A stretch of DNA of 64,000 nucleotides from Trichomonas vaginalis G3 (GCF_026262505.1 NC_067207.1:22970082-23034081), one strand, 5' to 3'. Positions 45,817-56,205 are shown, counted from the stretch's first letter. Program-made: numbers and translations. The notes: generated from the sequence alone by a model not told the origin.

Positions 45817-48800
45817 ATGTATCGGAAGTTGTCTAAGTTAGAACACTCGGAAATAAAACAACTTCTTACAGAAGCTAATATAGATGTTGCAAAGCATTAC
45901 GCAACAAACAAAAAAGCACTCACTGACTTCATTAAAGACTATAATGGTGCAATAAGTTATGATAGAATTCATGATTACATTAATAACAAAACATTTCCTT
46001 TAAATGACGTTGCTATTGACTTATATCATAGACGTTCAATACCTCATGAAGTAAGAAGAGAAATGTTTGACATAACAAATGCGAACGTTGGTCATACTCG
46101 TAAAGCTCTTTCACATGATGTTCGTCAAGAAATGTTTGACATAACAAATGCGAACGTTGGTGAAACAAGAAGAAGAGACGACACACTGAAACAACAGAGA
46201 AGAGAGATGTTTAAGAGCGCTATAGAACAAGTTCGCAAAGCTAACGATGTCATTCGTTCCATTGACGACAAACCAAAAGAAGGTGAGAGATGGTTAAAGA
46301 AAGATGAAGAGAATAGGAAGAGAAATGTGAAGTCAGGCAATAGACTCATTGACTTTAACATCGAAGCTTTAGATGAACCAAACAGAGACTACTTACACAA
46401 ACATTTCGGTAAGGTTTTCATGAGACTCTTAGAGATTAAAATAAACTCACAACAGAGATGGATGGTATGTTATAAACTTGGTGGAAAGTATGAATGTTCT
46501 ACGTTAAACCTCAATAATATTGGAACATTACTACATCAGCTCTTGAAGGAGAACTTTATATCAGAGATAGAAGCAAATGCTGCAGGTATTGTTGAAATGC
46601 ACTATGACTTCTTCTTGACAAACATAAAGAATCTTACCGAAATAAAGATGTATGATTTAACAGAATATGAAGGCTTAACGATGTCAGATGTAAAGAAAGG
46701 CAAACCAAAAAAGAGACCATATAGAGATGAAAGCACACTGACAAATGACCAGAAAGCCATTTTGGAAGCTCTTAAGCAAACAGGAAACCCAGCACTTATA
46801 GAAAGCTTTTGGAAAGATAATGGTGAAAAGAAGTTTTATAAGAAGAGAAGCGGTCAGTTCTGGAAGTATCTTTGCACATTACCTATAAATCTTGAACGCT
46901 ACCAAATCTTCAATGAACTGAACAAAAGAACTGCAACACTTATGACAGAAGACAATTGTTTCGTTTATGCTTGCATTCAGGCTGGAGTAGATGAGAACTA
47001 TTGACCACATGAGAGAAGTCATTCGTGTTAGAGACTTTCCTCAAAGTAAAGTACAAGAAATTTCTGACGCAACAGGTATAGCATTTAATGTTACCATTGG
47101 TTATTTCAATGACTCAAGACATAATGAAATAAAGAGATACATACCAAAAGAATGTGAAACTGTTCGAACTATTGACTTACTTCTTGTTGAAGACCACTAC
47201 ATGCTAAACGAAAGATTACCAATGACAACATATTTCATTCGCAACTATATAGAAATTCTTAAAGTTGTGGTGGAATGAACATTGAGAAACAAATGAAGAT
47301 TTATACAAAGAGAGAAGATAAATATGTAATTCGTTATGATAGAACAACACCGCTATGGGATGTTATGAAAACATTGTGGGAGTGCAAATATTTCGAACCT
47401 ATTTCTTATGGAGAACTTTTCACATATACGACTGATTTATATAAACAGAACCCTGCACCATTTAAAGATTTGACATATGCTCCAAAGTATTGTGTACAAC
47501 TGAAGAAGAAAGCAGAGTCAAAAGAAGTAAATAAAAATAAGTGCAAGTTCATTCCTGAGCACGTTTTCTTTGCTGACTTTGAGTGCAGTACAGACGGCTT
47601 TCATAAAGCTTTTAACATATGTTATGACAGTGAAGATGGTTCAGTGAGTGAAAGCATTTGGGGTCAGAACTGTGCAACAGAATTTTTGGAACGACTTCCT
47701 GACAAGAGTTTAATATATTTCCATAACCTCAGTTATGATATAAACTTCATCTTAAGACATATGACAGAAGTGAAAGGAACTCCCATCATTAAAGGTTCAC
47801 GAACAATGCAAATAACTGGCTTATATAAAGGAAGGGCAATTATTATAAAAGACTCTTACAGTGTTATAAATAAGAAGCTTAAACTATTTCCTGCTATGTT
47901 TAACTTACAAACAGGACCGAAAGAAGTATTTCCATACAACTACTACAGCAGTGTTTTGTTAGCAAATGACAACAGAACTGGTGTCATTTCTGAAGCATGT
48001 AAGTTTATCCGGATGCAGATACATTCATGAAGAACATAGATTCCATCAAAGGTTGCAGAATAGATGAGAACCACTTCGACTTAGAAAAGTATAGCACATT
48101 TTATTGCAAACAAGATGTAAGAATTTTAAGAGAAGGTTTTGTTAAGTTCCGCAATGACATATTGAAAGAATTTGATTTAAACGTTTATGACTACGTTAGT
48201 ATTTGTTCTATTGCTAACAAATTGTTTGAGAACAGAGTGTACTTCCCGAATGGAAATTTATATGACCTCTCAAATAAACCAAGAGAATTTATTTCGAGAT
48301 GCATTCAAGGTGGAAGATGTATGTTGTCAGATAACATTAAACAAAAGAGCGAAAAGAAACTCATTGCTGATTTCGACGCTGTTTCATTATATCCATCCGC
48401 TATAGCAAGACTTTATACTTTAGAAGGTATTCCAAAGGTTATGAAGAAAGAAATGTTAAGCACAGAGTATCTCATGAGACATTTATTTGATGACGACCAA
48501 AAGGAACCCATTGGTGAAAAGTTTATGTCTGGCTTCTTTGTTCTCATTAAGATAACAGAGATTGGAATACATAGACACTTTCCTTTAATAGTTTGTGACC
48601 CTGAACTAAATCCAGAACTTAATGTTCCGAAGTTCAAACACTTGCTGTTTAATGTATGTTGACCATATAACATTACAAGACCTCATAAAATATCAAGGTG
48701 TCAAATGTGAAGTGTTGCAAGGATACTATTACGATGGAAACAGAGATATTAGAATAAGAGATGAAGTAAAGAAGTTGTTTGAGTTAAGGTTAAAGTATAA

Positions 48801-49624
48801 GAAAGAAGGAAATCCTTTGCAAGAAAATTAAAGCTCATTCTGAACAGTATTTATGGCAAAACTATTCTATCTCCTATTGAGTCAAAATAACCATAGTAAA
48901 TGACAAAGATGCTATAAGATATGCCATCAGAAACTACAACCATATAGTGAAGTTCGAAGGTTTGGATGGTTCAGATAAAACTATTTTCAAGCTAACGAAA
49001 AGTATTTGCAGACACTTTAACTTCTTCCACTTGGTGTTAATATTCTGTCTATGTCGAAGAGAATAATGTGTGAAGTATTCTGTACTGCTGAGGACTTAGG
49101 AATGGACATCTTTATAGCGATACCGACAGTATGCATCTCTACAATGAAGATATCCCTCGTTTAGCTAAGAGTTTGAGAAACGTTATGGAAGAGTTCTCAT
49201 TGGTAAAAACCTTGGTCAATTTCATAGCGACTTTGCAGAAATCACACCTGGAAAACAAAGTTTAGCATACAAGTCAATATTTTGTGGAAAGAAGACTTAC
49301 ATAGACTTACTCACGAATGATTTAAATGAAGTTGCATTTCACTGCAGAATGAAAGGCGTGAAGCAAGATGTTATTGCTTTAACCGCTAATGAAATGTTTC
49401 CTGACTCTGTTCAGTGTTTCTATGATGAAGATAAAGGTTTAATGGTTCCGCAAGGAAAATTTGACAAAGACTCTGAGTTCAGTTTAATGAAACTTTACAA
49501 AGCACTTTATGACGGTCAAGAGATTGGATTTGACTTATGTAAGTCTGCTACACCTGCATTTGACGAGAAGTTTAACTTCTCAATAACGACTAAAACAAGC
49601 TTTATTCGTAAGTTGAAGTTCTGA
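45817..49624 (+). pseudogene. Protein-primed family B DNA polymerase of element C (broken)
   Basis: Same gene as 1192-5040; exonuclease FADFE and NLSYDINF and polymerase DFDAVSLYPSA are visible, together with YGK and DTDS-type sites in decayed parts. It lacks the palindromic insert of A. A fossil, more damaged than the A copy, with several breaks. The upstream 51 bases match the A leader TTTTTTTATTTCCTACTAAAG. Confidence 0.9.
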
Positions 49625-49670
49625 GGTCATTTATTTTTGTCAGCAATGAGGTCATTCGTGATAAAAATAA

Positions 49671-49698
49671 GCCGCTAGCGGCAAGGGCGAAGCCCATG
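49671..49698. repeat. Double-hairpin palindrome, C copy
   Basis: GCCGCTAGCGGC then AA, then GGGC-GAA-GCCC. It sits between the convergent polymerase and minor capsid genes, as in A (5087-5113). Confidence 0.75.
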
Positions 49699-49728
49699 AG
49701 GTCATTTACAATACTGCGATGGTAGAGT

Positions 49729-50559
49729 TTAAGAGTTGTGCTTCAATGTAGAGACAGTCCTTATGGTCTGGAGGTAGCAAAACAGGTGCTTTATGGTCAT
49801 GAGGAACATGTCTATCCAAAACTCACGATTGAAGCCAGTAAGCTTGTAATACTTAGGATTTGGCAGTGGTGAAGTTCTTGTATGACCAATGAACTCATTT
49901 TCAACTCCCTTACTTAAGTTTGAATATAATATAGCTTGCTTTCTATCCCAAATGCCAGGTGTTACAATCTTTGAAAATTCATTTTTCCTCGGAAGCATTG
50001 CATAATAATTGAAAACATTTTTGAAGTCATCATTTGGTTCAGAGATTTGAAATCTTATACGTAATGGATTTTTTTTCTTTTTAGCTACTTCATTGAATGG
50101 TGAGAATACAATGAATTGACAGTCATGAGTTCCATCTTCATTTTCATTAAATTCATAATGAAAGTCTATAAGTTGTGGCCGACTACCTTCTTCCTTCAGT
50201 TGTGCAAGAAACTCACGTAAAGGCTGTAAAGTTTGTACTTCAATGTTGAACTTTTTCTCGAACATCTCATTAAATGAAATCATACATTGCAACAATGTTG
50301 TATCGTCTTTAAAGTATTTGTATATGTGAATGTTTTGGGCGCTTAAAGACTGTTCGTCATTTTCTATCTCGACTTGAAGTATAAAGTCAACCTTTCTGAA
50401 AGCACGTGTTATATACATAGATGTTATGCCAATGTACTTCTCTTCATTTATGTTCACAATCCAGTCTGTTGGAAACTTAAACGTTACTCTGTTCCCCTTT
50501 ATTTTGACGTCAGGGTTTTCACTACTGAACGCAACAGATAAAGGTATTTGTCTATACAT
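49729..50559 (-). pseudogene. Candidate minor capsid protein, element C (broken)
   Basis: Homologue of 5122-5979, nearly identical through most of its length, with about one break. It has the same A/T motif upstream. Confidence 0.6.
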
Positions 50560-50583
50560 TTAATTCGGATAAAAATAAACCAT

Positions 50584-50844
50584 TTACTCTTTCTTTGCTT
50601 CAGCTTCTTTAGCTTTTGCTTCAGCTTCTTCTCTAGCTTTCTTCGCCAGCAAACGTGGGTTCTTTTGTCTTCCAGCAGCTAATGCAGCAAGTTGTTTTTC
50701 ACTAAGTTTTCTCTTTGGTCTCTCTGGCTTTTGTTCTTGTTTTTGTTCCTTCAGTTCGGATAAAATTTGCTCACGAATTTCTTTCTTCAATGCTTCAACA
50801 TCTATGACCCCTTGGGTCTTGTCCGTAGGGCTTGTCTGAGTCAT
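50584..50844 (-). CDS. Small charged protein, copy in element C
   Basis: 86 residues, counterpart of 6004-6276 with a shorter Lys/Glu/Ala tail. Start placed at the conserved MTQTSPTDKTQG; the frame opens seven codons earlier. Confidence 0.65.
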   Translation of the reverse strand: MTQTSPTDKTQGVIDVEALKKEIREQILSELKEQKQEQKPERPKRKLSEKQLAALAAGRQKNPRLLAKKAREEAEAKAKEAEAKKE

Positions 50845-50889
50845 TTGACTGCAGATAAAAAACAAAATTAAAACTTTAACCGATGTAAA

Positions 50890-51315
50890 ATGAGCTTGTC
50901 AAAATCAGAGCGAGAGTCTATTATATTAAATGACGCCAGAGGAATACAACATCCTTTCTATTACGTAAGTCAGAGTAAAGATGGTAAAATATACGTAAGA
51001 AAAAGAAAGGTTCCATTAGCGAATGCAGAAAGCGACAACATTAAGGTGTATGGCAAGGGTGAAGCCCATGTTAAGCCTTCTATTCAAACTGAAAAGTCAA
51101 TAGAACAAGAAGAAAAGAAGCCAGATGTACTTTCAATAACGAACCAAGAGCTTATTGCAAAGTTTGTGAATTTCATTGAAAAACAAACCGAGTCAAAGAA
51201 CCCTGACCCGCCAGTGAAAGAAGTTGAGACAAAAGAGAATGTACAGTTCATTGAAAATGTCAAGAAACAACTTCCACCACGAATGCCAAGAAGAAGAGTG
51301 AGAATAATGAAGTAA
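50890..51315 (+). CDS. Conserved Maverick small protein, copy in element C
   Basis: 141 residues, counterpart of 6322-6750. The palindromic part of A (GTEGEAH) is shorter here (GKGEAH), one codon fewer. Confidence 0.7.
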   Translation: MSLSKSERESIILNDARGIQHPFYYVSQSKDGKIYVRKRKVPLANAESDNIKVYGKGEAHVKPSIQTEKSIEQEEKKPDVLSITNQELIAKFVNFIEKQTESKNPDPPVKEVETKENVQFIENVKKQLPPRMPRRRVRIMK

Positions 51316-51320
51316 ATAGA

Positions 51321-51330
51321 TATTTTTATC
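51321..51330 (+). promoter_or_regulatory. A/T promoter-like motif before the C capsid gene
   Basis: TATTTTTATC, 12 bases before the ATG, as in A. Confidence 0.5.
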
Positions 51331-51342
51331 CGAAGTAAATAC

Positions 51343-52869
51343 ATGCAGAACGAACAGTTAAACGAATTTACTCCAGCAGAGCATATTCATCAGATTCGCT
51401 CATATTTCGATATCATAGACAATGCAGTTCAAATTGGTGACACTAATAGAAAATATTCTGACGCAAAGATTCCATCACAACCTGGAACTGCTAAAGATAA
51501 CACATGGGTAACATTCAATCTCTCACCTCCTGGTGAAAATATGTTGGACCTTTACAATACATTCATTACGTATAAAATGGAAGGTCAATTTATTGTAGAT
51601 AAAGAAATTGGTTCAGGTTCCAATAAAACAAACCCACCAGGATTTTGGATTGGTTTCGATGACGCTTTCTATGCAGTTGCTGGATATCAAATCCTTGCAA
51701 ATGGTCGTATCGTATATTCTCAAGACAACGCAAGAGAAGAAGCATATATAACTTCAAACTCACAAACTACCGAACAAATAAAGAAAGTAGATGTTTTCTC
51801 AAAGACTCGACATGAAGATGTATGGAGTCATTCGGGAACATGCAGAACAGGACAAATTGTTAGTGGTCCAATTACAGCAGGAAAATCATTTGATTTTAAG
51901 CTTCGTTTAAGAATTCCTGTTAGAAGATTCCTTCCATTAGAAGCTATTCGATTTATTCCAGCTTTTGCAGGAAACATTCAGCTTAAAGTAAAGTTCAGTA
52001 GCGACGCCTTACAATGCACATCTATATCTGTAAATGATATCATTGCTTTCAATCCAACTCTTAAAGTTGCATTTGCTTCAGATTCAAATCCACCGACAAA
52101 TAAATTTGTTCCATGGAATGAACCATTCACTATGATAACGAAGGCAGTAGAAGCTAGTGGAACAGTTACTATTACAACTGTAACCCAGCAACTATTTCGA
52201 ACAAAGATGGATTTTAATGAATGTTTCATTCATCCAAAGTCATTCTCTTTAGACCCTAACATTTATACAGAACTTGTAGAACATTATACAAACGAGGCTT
52301 TATGTTTTCCTGTTAAAGTTATGGATTGGATTCCTATGGACGGTTCATTCTCAAAGAATACAGATAGTTCAAGTGCAACATTTACAGCAGCTTATACGCC
52401 TATTAATGTTAAAAGTATTTGGGCACTATTTAGAAAGAAAGACAACTATTATGTTAATTTTGAGAACCCTAAGTTTAAATATCTTCAGCTTTCCATGGGA
52501 GCTTATGGAAATATGCCTGCAGAACCCGAAAAATCATATGGACCTGTATTTTATGAAATGGTTGCGAACGCTTGCAATACAAACAATGATATGATAGGAT
52601 TTAATGAAGATGTTATGAGGTCATTGGTGGATGATGGTAGTGTGGAACATAAATGGGATAGTTATGACAACACACATTTCTTATGTGGTTTTCCAACAGA
52701 AGTGGACTTTTGCTTCCAGCAAGGTCAAACATCTACTGCTCCAATAACATACAAATTGTCTGTTAAAGGACCTATTGAACTAGCAACTGAAAATGTACCA
52801 AAGCCACTTATTGGATTTATGAGGGATTGTTGCTTTGCCATTCAGGTGCGTGCTAATGGATCCCCATAA
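51343..52869 (+). CDS. Major capsid protein candidate, element C (close to whole)
   Basis: 508 residues. Beta-rich, with NTWVTFNLSPPGENMLDLYN and FKLRLRIPVRRFLPLEAIRF blocks; late YKLSVKGPIELATENVP. The second block aligns with the capsid of element B (see 31018-32622), giving the double-jelly-roll assignment. Its extreme carboxy end differs from that in A. The last third is repeated in the left end repeat (35846-36556). Forms the capsid shell by family. Confidence 0.72.
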   Translation: MQNEQLNEFTPAEHIHQIRSYFDIIDNAVQIGDTNRKYSDAKIPSQPGTAKDNTWVTFNLSPPGENMLDLYNTFITYKMEGQFIVDKEIGSGSNKTNPPGFWIGFDDAFYAVAGYQILANGRIVYSQDNAREEAYITSNSQTTEQIKKVDVFSKTRHEDVWSHSGTCRTGQIVSGPITAGKSFDFKLRLRIPVRRFLPLEAIRFIPAFAGNIQLKVKFSSDALQCTSISVNDIIAFNPTLKVAFASDSNPPTNKFVPWNEPFTMITKAVEASGTVTITTVTQQLFRTKMDFNECFIHPKSFSLDPNIYTELVEHYTNEALCFPVKVMDWIPMDGSFSKNTDSSSATFTAAYTPINVKSIWALFRKKDNYYVNFENPKFKYLQLSMGAYGNMPAEPEKSYGPVFYEMVANACNTNNDMIGFNEDVMRSLVDDGSVEHKWDSYDNTHFLCGFPTEVDFCFQQGQTSTAPITYKLSVKGPIELATENVPKPLIGFMRDCCFAIQVRANGSP

Positions 52870-52946
52870 TAAGATTAGATGACTATAACTTAGCTACGGA
52901 CGACAGTGAGGAATAAAGGATGAATGTTTATTTTTAAAGCTTATAA

Positions 52947-53387
52947 ATGAGTTCTTCATCAAGCTCTCGTGAACCTTCACCATCTATGAAACAAACTTTA
53001 CCAAACGATTATGGAGCACCTATTGAATATTTCTTACGAGCTGCACAATGGCAAAGAGCAGTTTCACCAAGGTTAGGTGTTCCACCAGCTCCTGTCAAAA
53101 ATAGCATTTGGTCAAGTCCTTATATAAGATATGGTCTCCCACTAGGTTTGCTAGCTACAGCAGGAGCAGTTATGATGTTGAAAAGAAATAAAGCAAATGT
53201 TGTAAATAATACTGAAGTAGCTGAAGTTAAACAAACTCCGACACCTTCACAAGCAAAACCTTCAATGACTCCTGAACCTATGGAAGTACAAACTCCTGTT
53301 CAAAAGTCAACTCCTAAACCGACTCCAACATTTAAACCAGAACCTACTCCTCAAATAAATCGTAAAACTCCTGCGTTTCCTTACTGA
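52947..53387 (+). CDS. Single-pass membrane protein with Pro/Thr tail, right copy in C
   Basis: 146 residues; see 8383-8853. It has the shortest Pro/Thr repeat of the three copies. Confidence 0.75.
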   Translation: MSSSSSSREPSPSMKQTLPNDYGAPIEYFLRAAQWQRAVSPRLGVPPAPVKNSIWSSPYIRYGLPLGLLATAGAVMMLKRNKANVVNNTEVAEVKQTPTPSQAKPSMTPEPMEVQTPVQKSTPKPTPTFKPEPTPQINRKTPAFPY

Positions 53388-53435
53388 AAAAATAACGTTA
53401 TTTTTATTTAATATTAAAATTTTTATTTGATTGAA

Positions 53436-53672
53436 ATGACAAATAAAGTCACTGAAGCAATGAAACAAAAGTTTTTGGTAGAATACATTAAATCAGGAAC
53501 TATTCCAGAAGGTTTTTACATTCATACTATGAAGGATGGTAGAGTTCAGTTTAGAAAGATAAAGCAACCATTAGATAAAGAAGGAATTTTGAGAAAGATT
53601 AAACTTCATGAGGACAACATTGCTGAACTTAGGAAGAAGTTAGAAGAGTTGGAGAAAGGAAGTGAGTTATAA
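53436..53672 (+). CDS. Conserved 78-aa coiled-coil protein, right copy in C
   Basis: Counterpart of 8902-9138 with conservative changes (GTIPEGFYIHTMKDG). Start at the conserved MTNKVTEAM. Confidence 0.75.
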   Translation: MTNKVTEAMKQKFLVEYIKSGTIPEGFYIHTMKDGRVQFRKIKQPLDKEGILRKIKLHEDNIAELRKKLEELEKGSEL

Positions 53673-53688
53673 AGCAATGAATTCAACA

Positions 53689-53768
53689 GACCTAAAGGGT
53701 CAGAGCCGCTTTGCGGCTAGGGTGAAAAAAGAGGTGAAAAAAGAGGTGAGATCTCACCGCTTCACCTA
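53689..53768. repeat. Double-hairpin insert and AGATCT palindrome, right end of C
   Basis: GACC-TAAA-GGGTC and AGCCGC-TTT-GCGGCT (53689-53718), then the palindrome GGTGAGATCTCACC (53720-53768). The mirror of 34989-35055. Confidence 0.75.
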
Positions 53769-53867
53769 AATTTATTTTTGCGCTATGTTTTCATACGTGT
53801 GAGGGTGGTGATATCATTAATTTTTAAGTTTATTTTTTATTTTATTTTTAAGTTTATTTTTATATAA

Positions 53868-54188
53868 ATGACGAAAACTATTGAGATAACAAACTACAAC
53901 GGTCATGAGTTCAAGAATTTGTTCTTCGTTCCTCGTGAAAATACATTCTATCAGATACGAGGGAGAAAGGGTAAAGTTAGTTTGAGCGTTTATGACTACA
54001 AGCATAATGGAAAGTTTATACAAGCATACGATACAAACGGTAAACGTGTTTCATTAGCTTTGTCAAAACTTACTAACATTTATTTTGACAGTGATTTTGA
54101 CCTATATGAAGAAGAAAGTGAGTCAGAAGATTATGAGCTGTTATGTGAAGCACAGCAATGGGAAGCGCTGCAATACTTTTGTAAGTGA
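53868..54188 (+). CDS. End-proximal 106-aa protein, right copy in C
   Basis: Counterpart of 9302-9622; one short segment differs (VYDYKHNGKF instead of VYEGMKNGKF). Intact. Confidence 0.75.
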   Translation: MTKTIEITNYNGHEFKNLFFVPRENTFYQIRGRKGKVSLSVYDYKHNGKFIQAYDTNGKRVSLALSKLTNIYFDSDFDLYEEESESEDYELLCEAQQWEALQYFCK

Positions 54189-54336
54189 GAACGTTTATTT
54201 TTACAGTAGTGAAGTCGTTTGTGAAAACGTTAGTGAAGTGAAGTGGTTGGCGGCTTTGTAAATATTTAATGTTAAGTTAGTGTTGTCGTTTGTGTTGTAA
54301 AATATATGTTAACGGTTTTGTAAAGTGTCAAATTCA

Positions 54337-54383
54337 CATATAATGGGTACGGTGGAACGCAGTGCCTCCGTACACATGATATG
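54337..54383. repeat. Terminal hairpin of element C, right
   Basis: catataatgggtacggtgg and its near complement cctccgtacacatgatatg around aacgcagtg, about 10 bases inside the end. Arms differ from the left-end hairpin (ctaagt... outer part) but keep the gtacgg-ggc core and the pairing. Confidence 0.75.
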
Positions 54384-54393
54384 TATACTAACT

Positions 54394-54620
54394 CTATTAT
54401 TGTTCATGCTTCATTTTCTGGCGCCCAAAACTCTTTCTTATGCTTGGCAAATGACTTTTACGAAAAACCTACAAAGTTATACGAACCACCAAGTGGAAGT
54501 ATTTCAGACTTTCAAGTATGGTTTACTACAGATGGAAGAAAAAGAATAATTCCATTATACCATGCGTTTTACTTAGAACTTAGTTTCATATACAACTACT
54601 ATCGAACGGTAAAAATATAA
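54394..54620 (+). pseudogene. 3' part of minor capsid paralogue 1 in the right end repeat of B
   Basis: The last 75 codons of the gene at 14844-15641 (IIVHASFSGAQNSFLCLAND, FQVWFTTDGRKRIIPLYHAF). Truncated where the end repeat stops; the open frame starting in C at 54381 is accidental. Confidence 0.8.
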
Positions 54621-54624
54621 TTTT

Positions 54625-54867
54625 TTAATACGGTTGAGGTGTTGGATTTGGTTGCCAACTAGACTGTGGTGCAGGTTCAGGCTGTTGTATAACAGGAGCT
54701 TGTTCTTCTGGTTCAGGGTCTTTAGGTATAATACCAACAAACTGACCTACCCTTTTACCAATATTTTTGACTCCGTTCCAAATTCCTCTTCCTACGGTTT
54801 TTATTCCATTCCATATACCTCTTCCAACTCTTCTGAAGAAGTTTCCTATCTTACTGAAGAAACCCAT
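54625..54867 (-). CDS. Small amphipathic-helix protein, right copy
   Basis: 80 residues, differs from 14597-14839 only near the start (MGFFSKIGNFFRRVGRG). Intact in both end repeats of B. Confidence 0.6.
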   Translation of the reverse strand: MGFFSKIGNFFRRVGRGIWNGIKTVGRGIWNGVKNIGKRVGQFVGIIPKDPEPEEQAPVIQQPEPAPQSSWQPNPTPQPY

Positions 54868-54884
54868 TTTACTATATGTAAAAT

Positions 54885-55247
54885 CTAATGTCCGCCTAGT
54901 CTCTTACGTTTCCTGTTGAGTTCCATAGCATTCTTTAACTGGAGCTCATACATTCTGTTTCTCCTCTGGTAGAAAACATATTCTGGGTCAACTCCTGTGT
55001 TCGCGTCATCTGCATAAAGTTGTTTATATCCCACCTCAGGGTTTGTATAAAACTCTTTCCATCTCATATTTGCATACCATGGTGGCAAACCTAACGCAGC
55101 GTCATTTGACATGGCAGTTTGCATTTGTACATCTGTTGGCACTTGACCATAGTTTGCCATTGCAGTTTGTATTCTAACTTCATTTGGAATATTCTCTGGG
55201 TTTGGTTGTCCAGGTTGCTGTGCATTCGCTAAGTTCTGTGCGTCCAT
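54885..55247 (-). CDS. Conserved Maverick small protein, right copy (120 aa)
   Basis: Looks whole. Gln/Asn/Pro-rich start, LPPWYANMRWKEFYTNPEVG, then a Tyr/Arg-rich helix (EYVFYQRRNRMYELQLKN) and a basic end. The left copy (14215-14579) is broken. Not recognised. Confidence 0.65.
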   Translation of the reverse strand: MDAQNLANAQQPGQPNPENIPNEVRIQTAMANYGQVPTDVQMQTAMSNDAALGLPPWYANMRWKEFYTNPEVGYKQLYADDANTGVDPEYVFYQRRNRMYELQLKNAMELNRKRKRLGGH

Positions 55248-55386
55248 TTAATATTAGATAAAAATATCTCTTACGAGTACATATACTGAACATTTGCAGG
55301 CATTGGTTCATCTTCATATTCTCTGTACTTTTCTGCCACGTCAAATAAATAAATGACACAATGGAAAAAACCTAAAACAAGTAGTC

Positions 55387-56205
55387 CTATTTCAAACCAC
55401 ATTTACTTACTAATAAAATTTCTTTGTTATGACACTTTCTCCGGTTTATAGGACCTCTCTCATATTCTATCTTGTCATATCTAAACTCATAGTCATGTAT
55501 GTCCTCTAACCATTTCATGACACTTTCTAAACCACTTTTATCGGATGTAAAGTAAAAGCATGGATGGTTATGTAAAACGTCTAAAGTTTCTAAAGAGTCT
55601 CTCAAAGTCCAGTCTACTTGGTATTGAAAATCCCATGTGTTATAGAACGGCGGGTCCACTATAAAGAAAACATTTTCCTTGTCTTTATATTTTTCATACA
55701 ACTCTGTCCAACGACATCTCACAAACTCTATACCCTCAATATATTTTTCTATGTCCTCTTTGAAAACATTTGTATAGTTAAGATATAAAACTTTTGACAT
55801 AAGTGTTTCAATGTCATGAACTCTTATAGAACCACTATATAATAGTCTAGCAGATATACTATCCCAGTCTATATATTCTGCTTTTTTCAAAACCTCTCTC
55901 ACAATATTTTTCTTATCTAATGGTATACGTTCCATCTTACCTATAGGTATCTTTTCTTTTAACTCTTTCAATATATTGTTTGTGTCTGGTATATGTTTGA
56001 GACGGTCCATATAGTTGTCGAAGTCATTGCATATAATCTTTGAGTCTGGGAATATTGTATGGCACAAATGGGATATATAGAAACTTCCACCGAACAAATC
56101 TACAAATGTTAGACCATTCGGTAGTTTCTTAAGTTCTCTCAATATAATATCTTTACATCTACTCTTATTTCCAAAGAACGGTAACGGTGGTTTTGTAAAA
56201 TTCAT
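55387..56205 (-). CDS. D12-class adenine-N6 DNA methyltransferase, right copy
   Basis: 272 residues; same motifs as 13257-14075 (FFGNKSRCKDIIL, VDLFGGS, VDPPFYNTW) with a few conservative changes (for example H to R at WTELYEKY-side, N to D in IDWDSIS). Both copies remain open, which argues for recent activity or gene conversion. Confidence 0.85.
   Translation of the reverse strand: MNFTKPPLPFFGNKSRCKDIILRELKKLPNGLTFVDLFGGSFYISHLCHTIFPDSKIICNDFDNYMDRLKHIPDTNNILKELKEKIPIGKMERIPLDKKNIVREVLKKAEYIDWDSISARLLYSGSIRVHDIETLMSKVLYLNYTNVFKEDIEKYIEGIEFVRCRWTELYEKYKDKENVFFIVDPPFYNTWDFQYQVDWTLRDSLETLDVLHNHPCFYFTSDKSGLESVMKWLEDIHDYEFRYDKIEYERGPINRRKCHNKEILLVSKCGLK

Larger units (their letters stand above)
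34349..54393. mobile_element. Maverick/Polinton element C, nested in element B
   Basis: 20,045 bases bounded by inverted repeats of about 2.2 kb. The termini read AGTTAGTATAC and GTATACTAACT, fitting the 5'-AG start of Polintons. CTAT flanks both sides (34345-34348 and 54394-54397); the family norm is 6 bases, so the duplication is short or eroded. The uninterrupted version of the right flank is seen near 15067-15073 (CTATTATTGTTC complement), and 34342-34348 (ATGCTAT) matches it too. Parts: end repeat, fibre, integrase, KilA-N cluster, polymerase, minor capsid, capsid, three small genes, end repeat. Fossil, many breaks in polymerase and fibre. Younger than B. Confidence 0.88.
52199..54393. 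repeat. Right terminal inverted repeat of element C
   Basis: Inverse of 34349-36556. It carries three open small genes and the capsid 3' third; better preserved than the left. Confidence 0.85.

Noticed and set aside
1359-53718. CRISPR-like array in the palindromic repeats
   Set aside because: Eukaryotic context, irregular spacing, no uniform spacers and no cas genes.
54325-54549. Open frame spanning the C/B junction as a gene
   Set aside because: It joins the element C end with part of a B gene in another frame; chance open frame across two elements.
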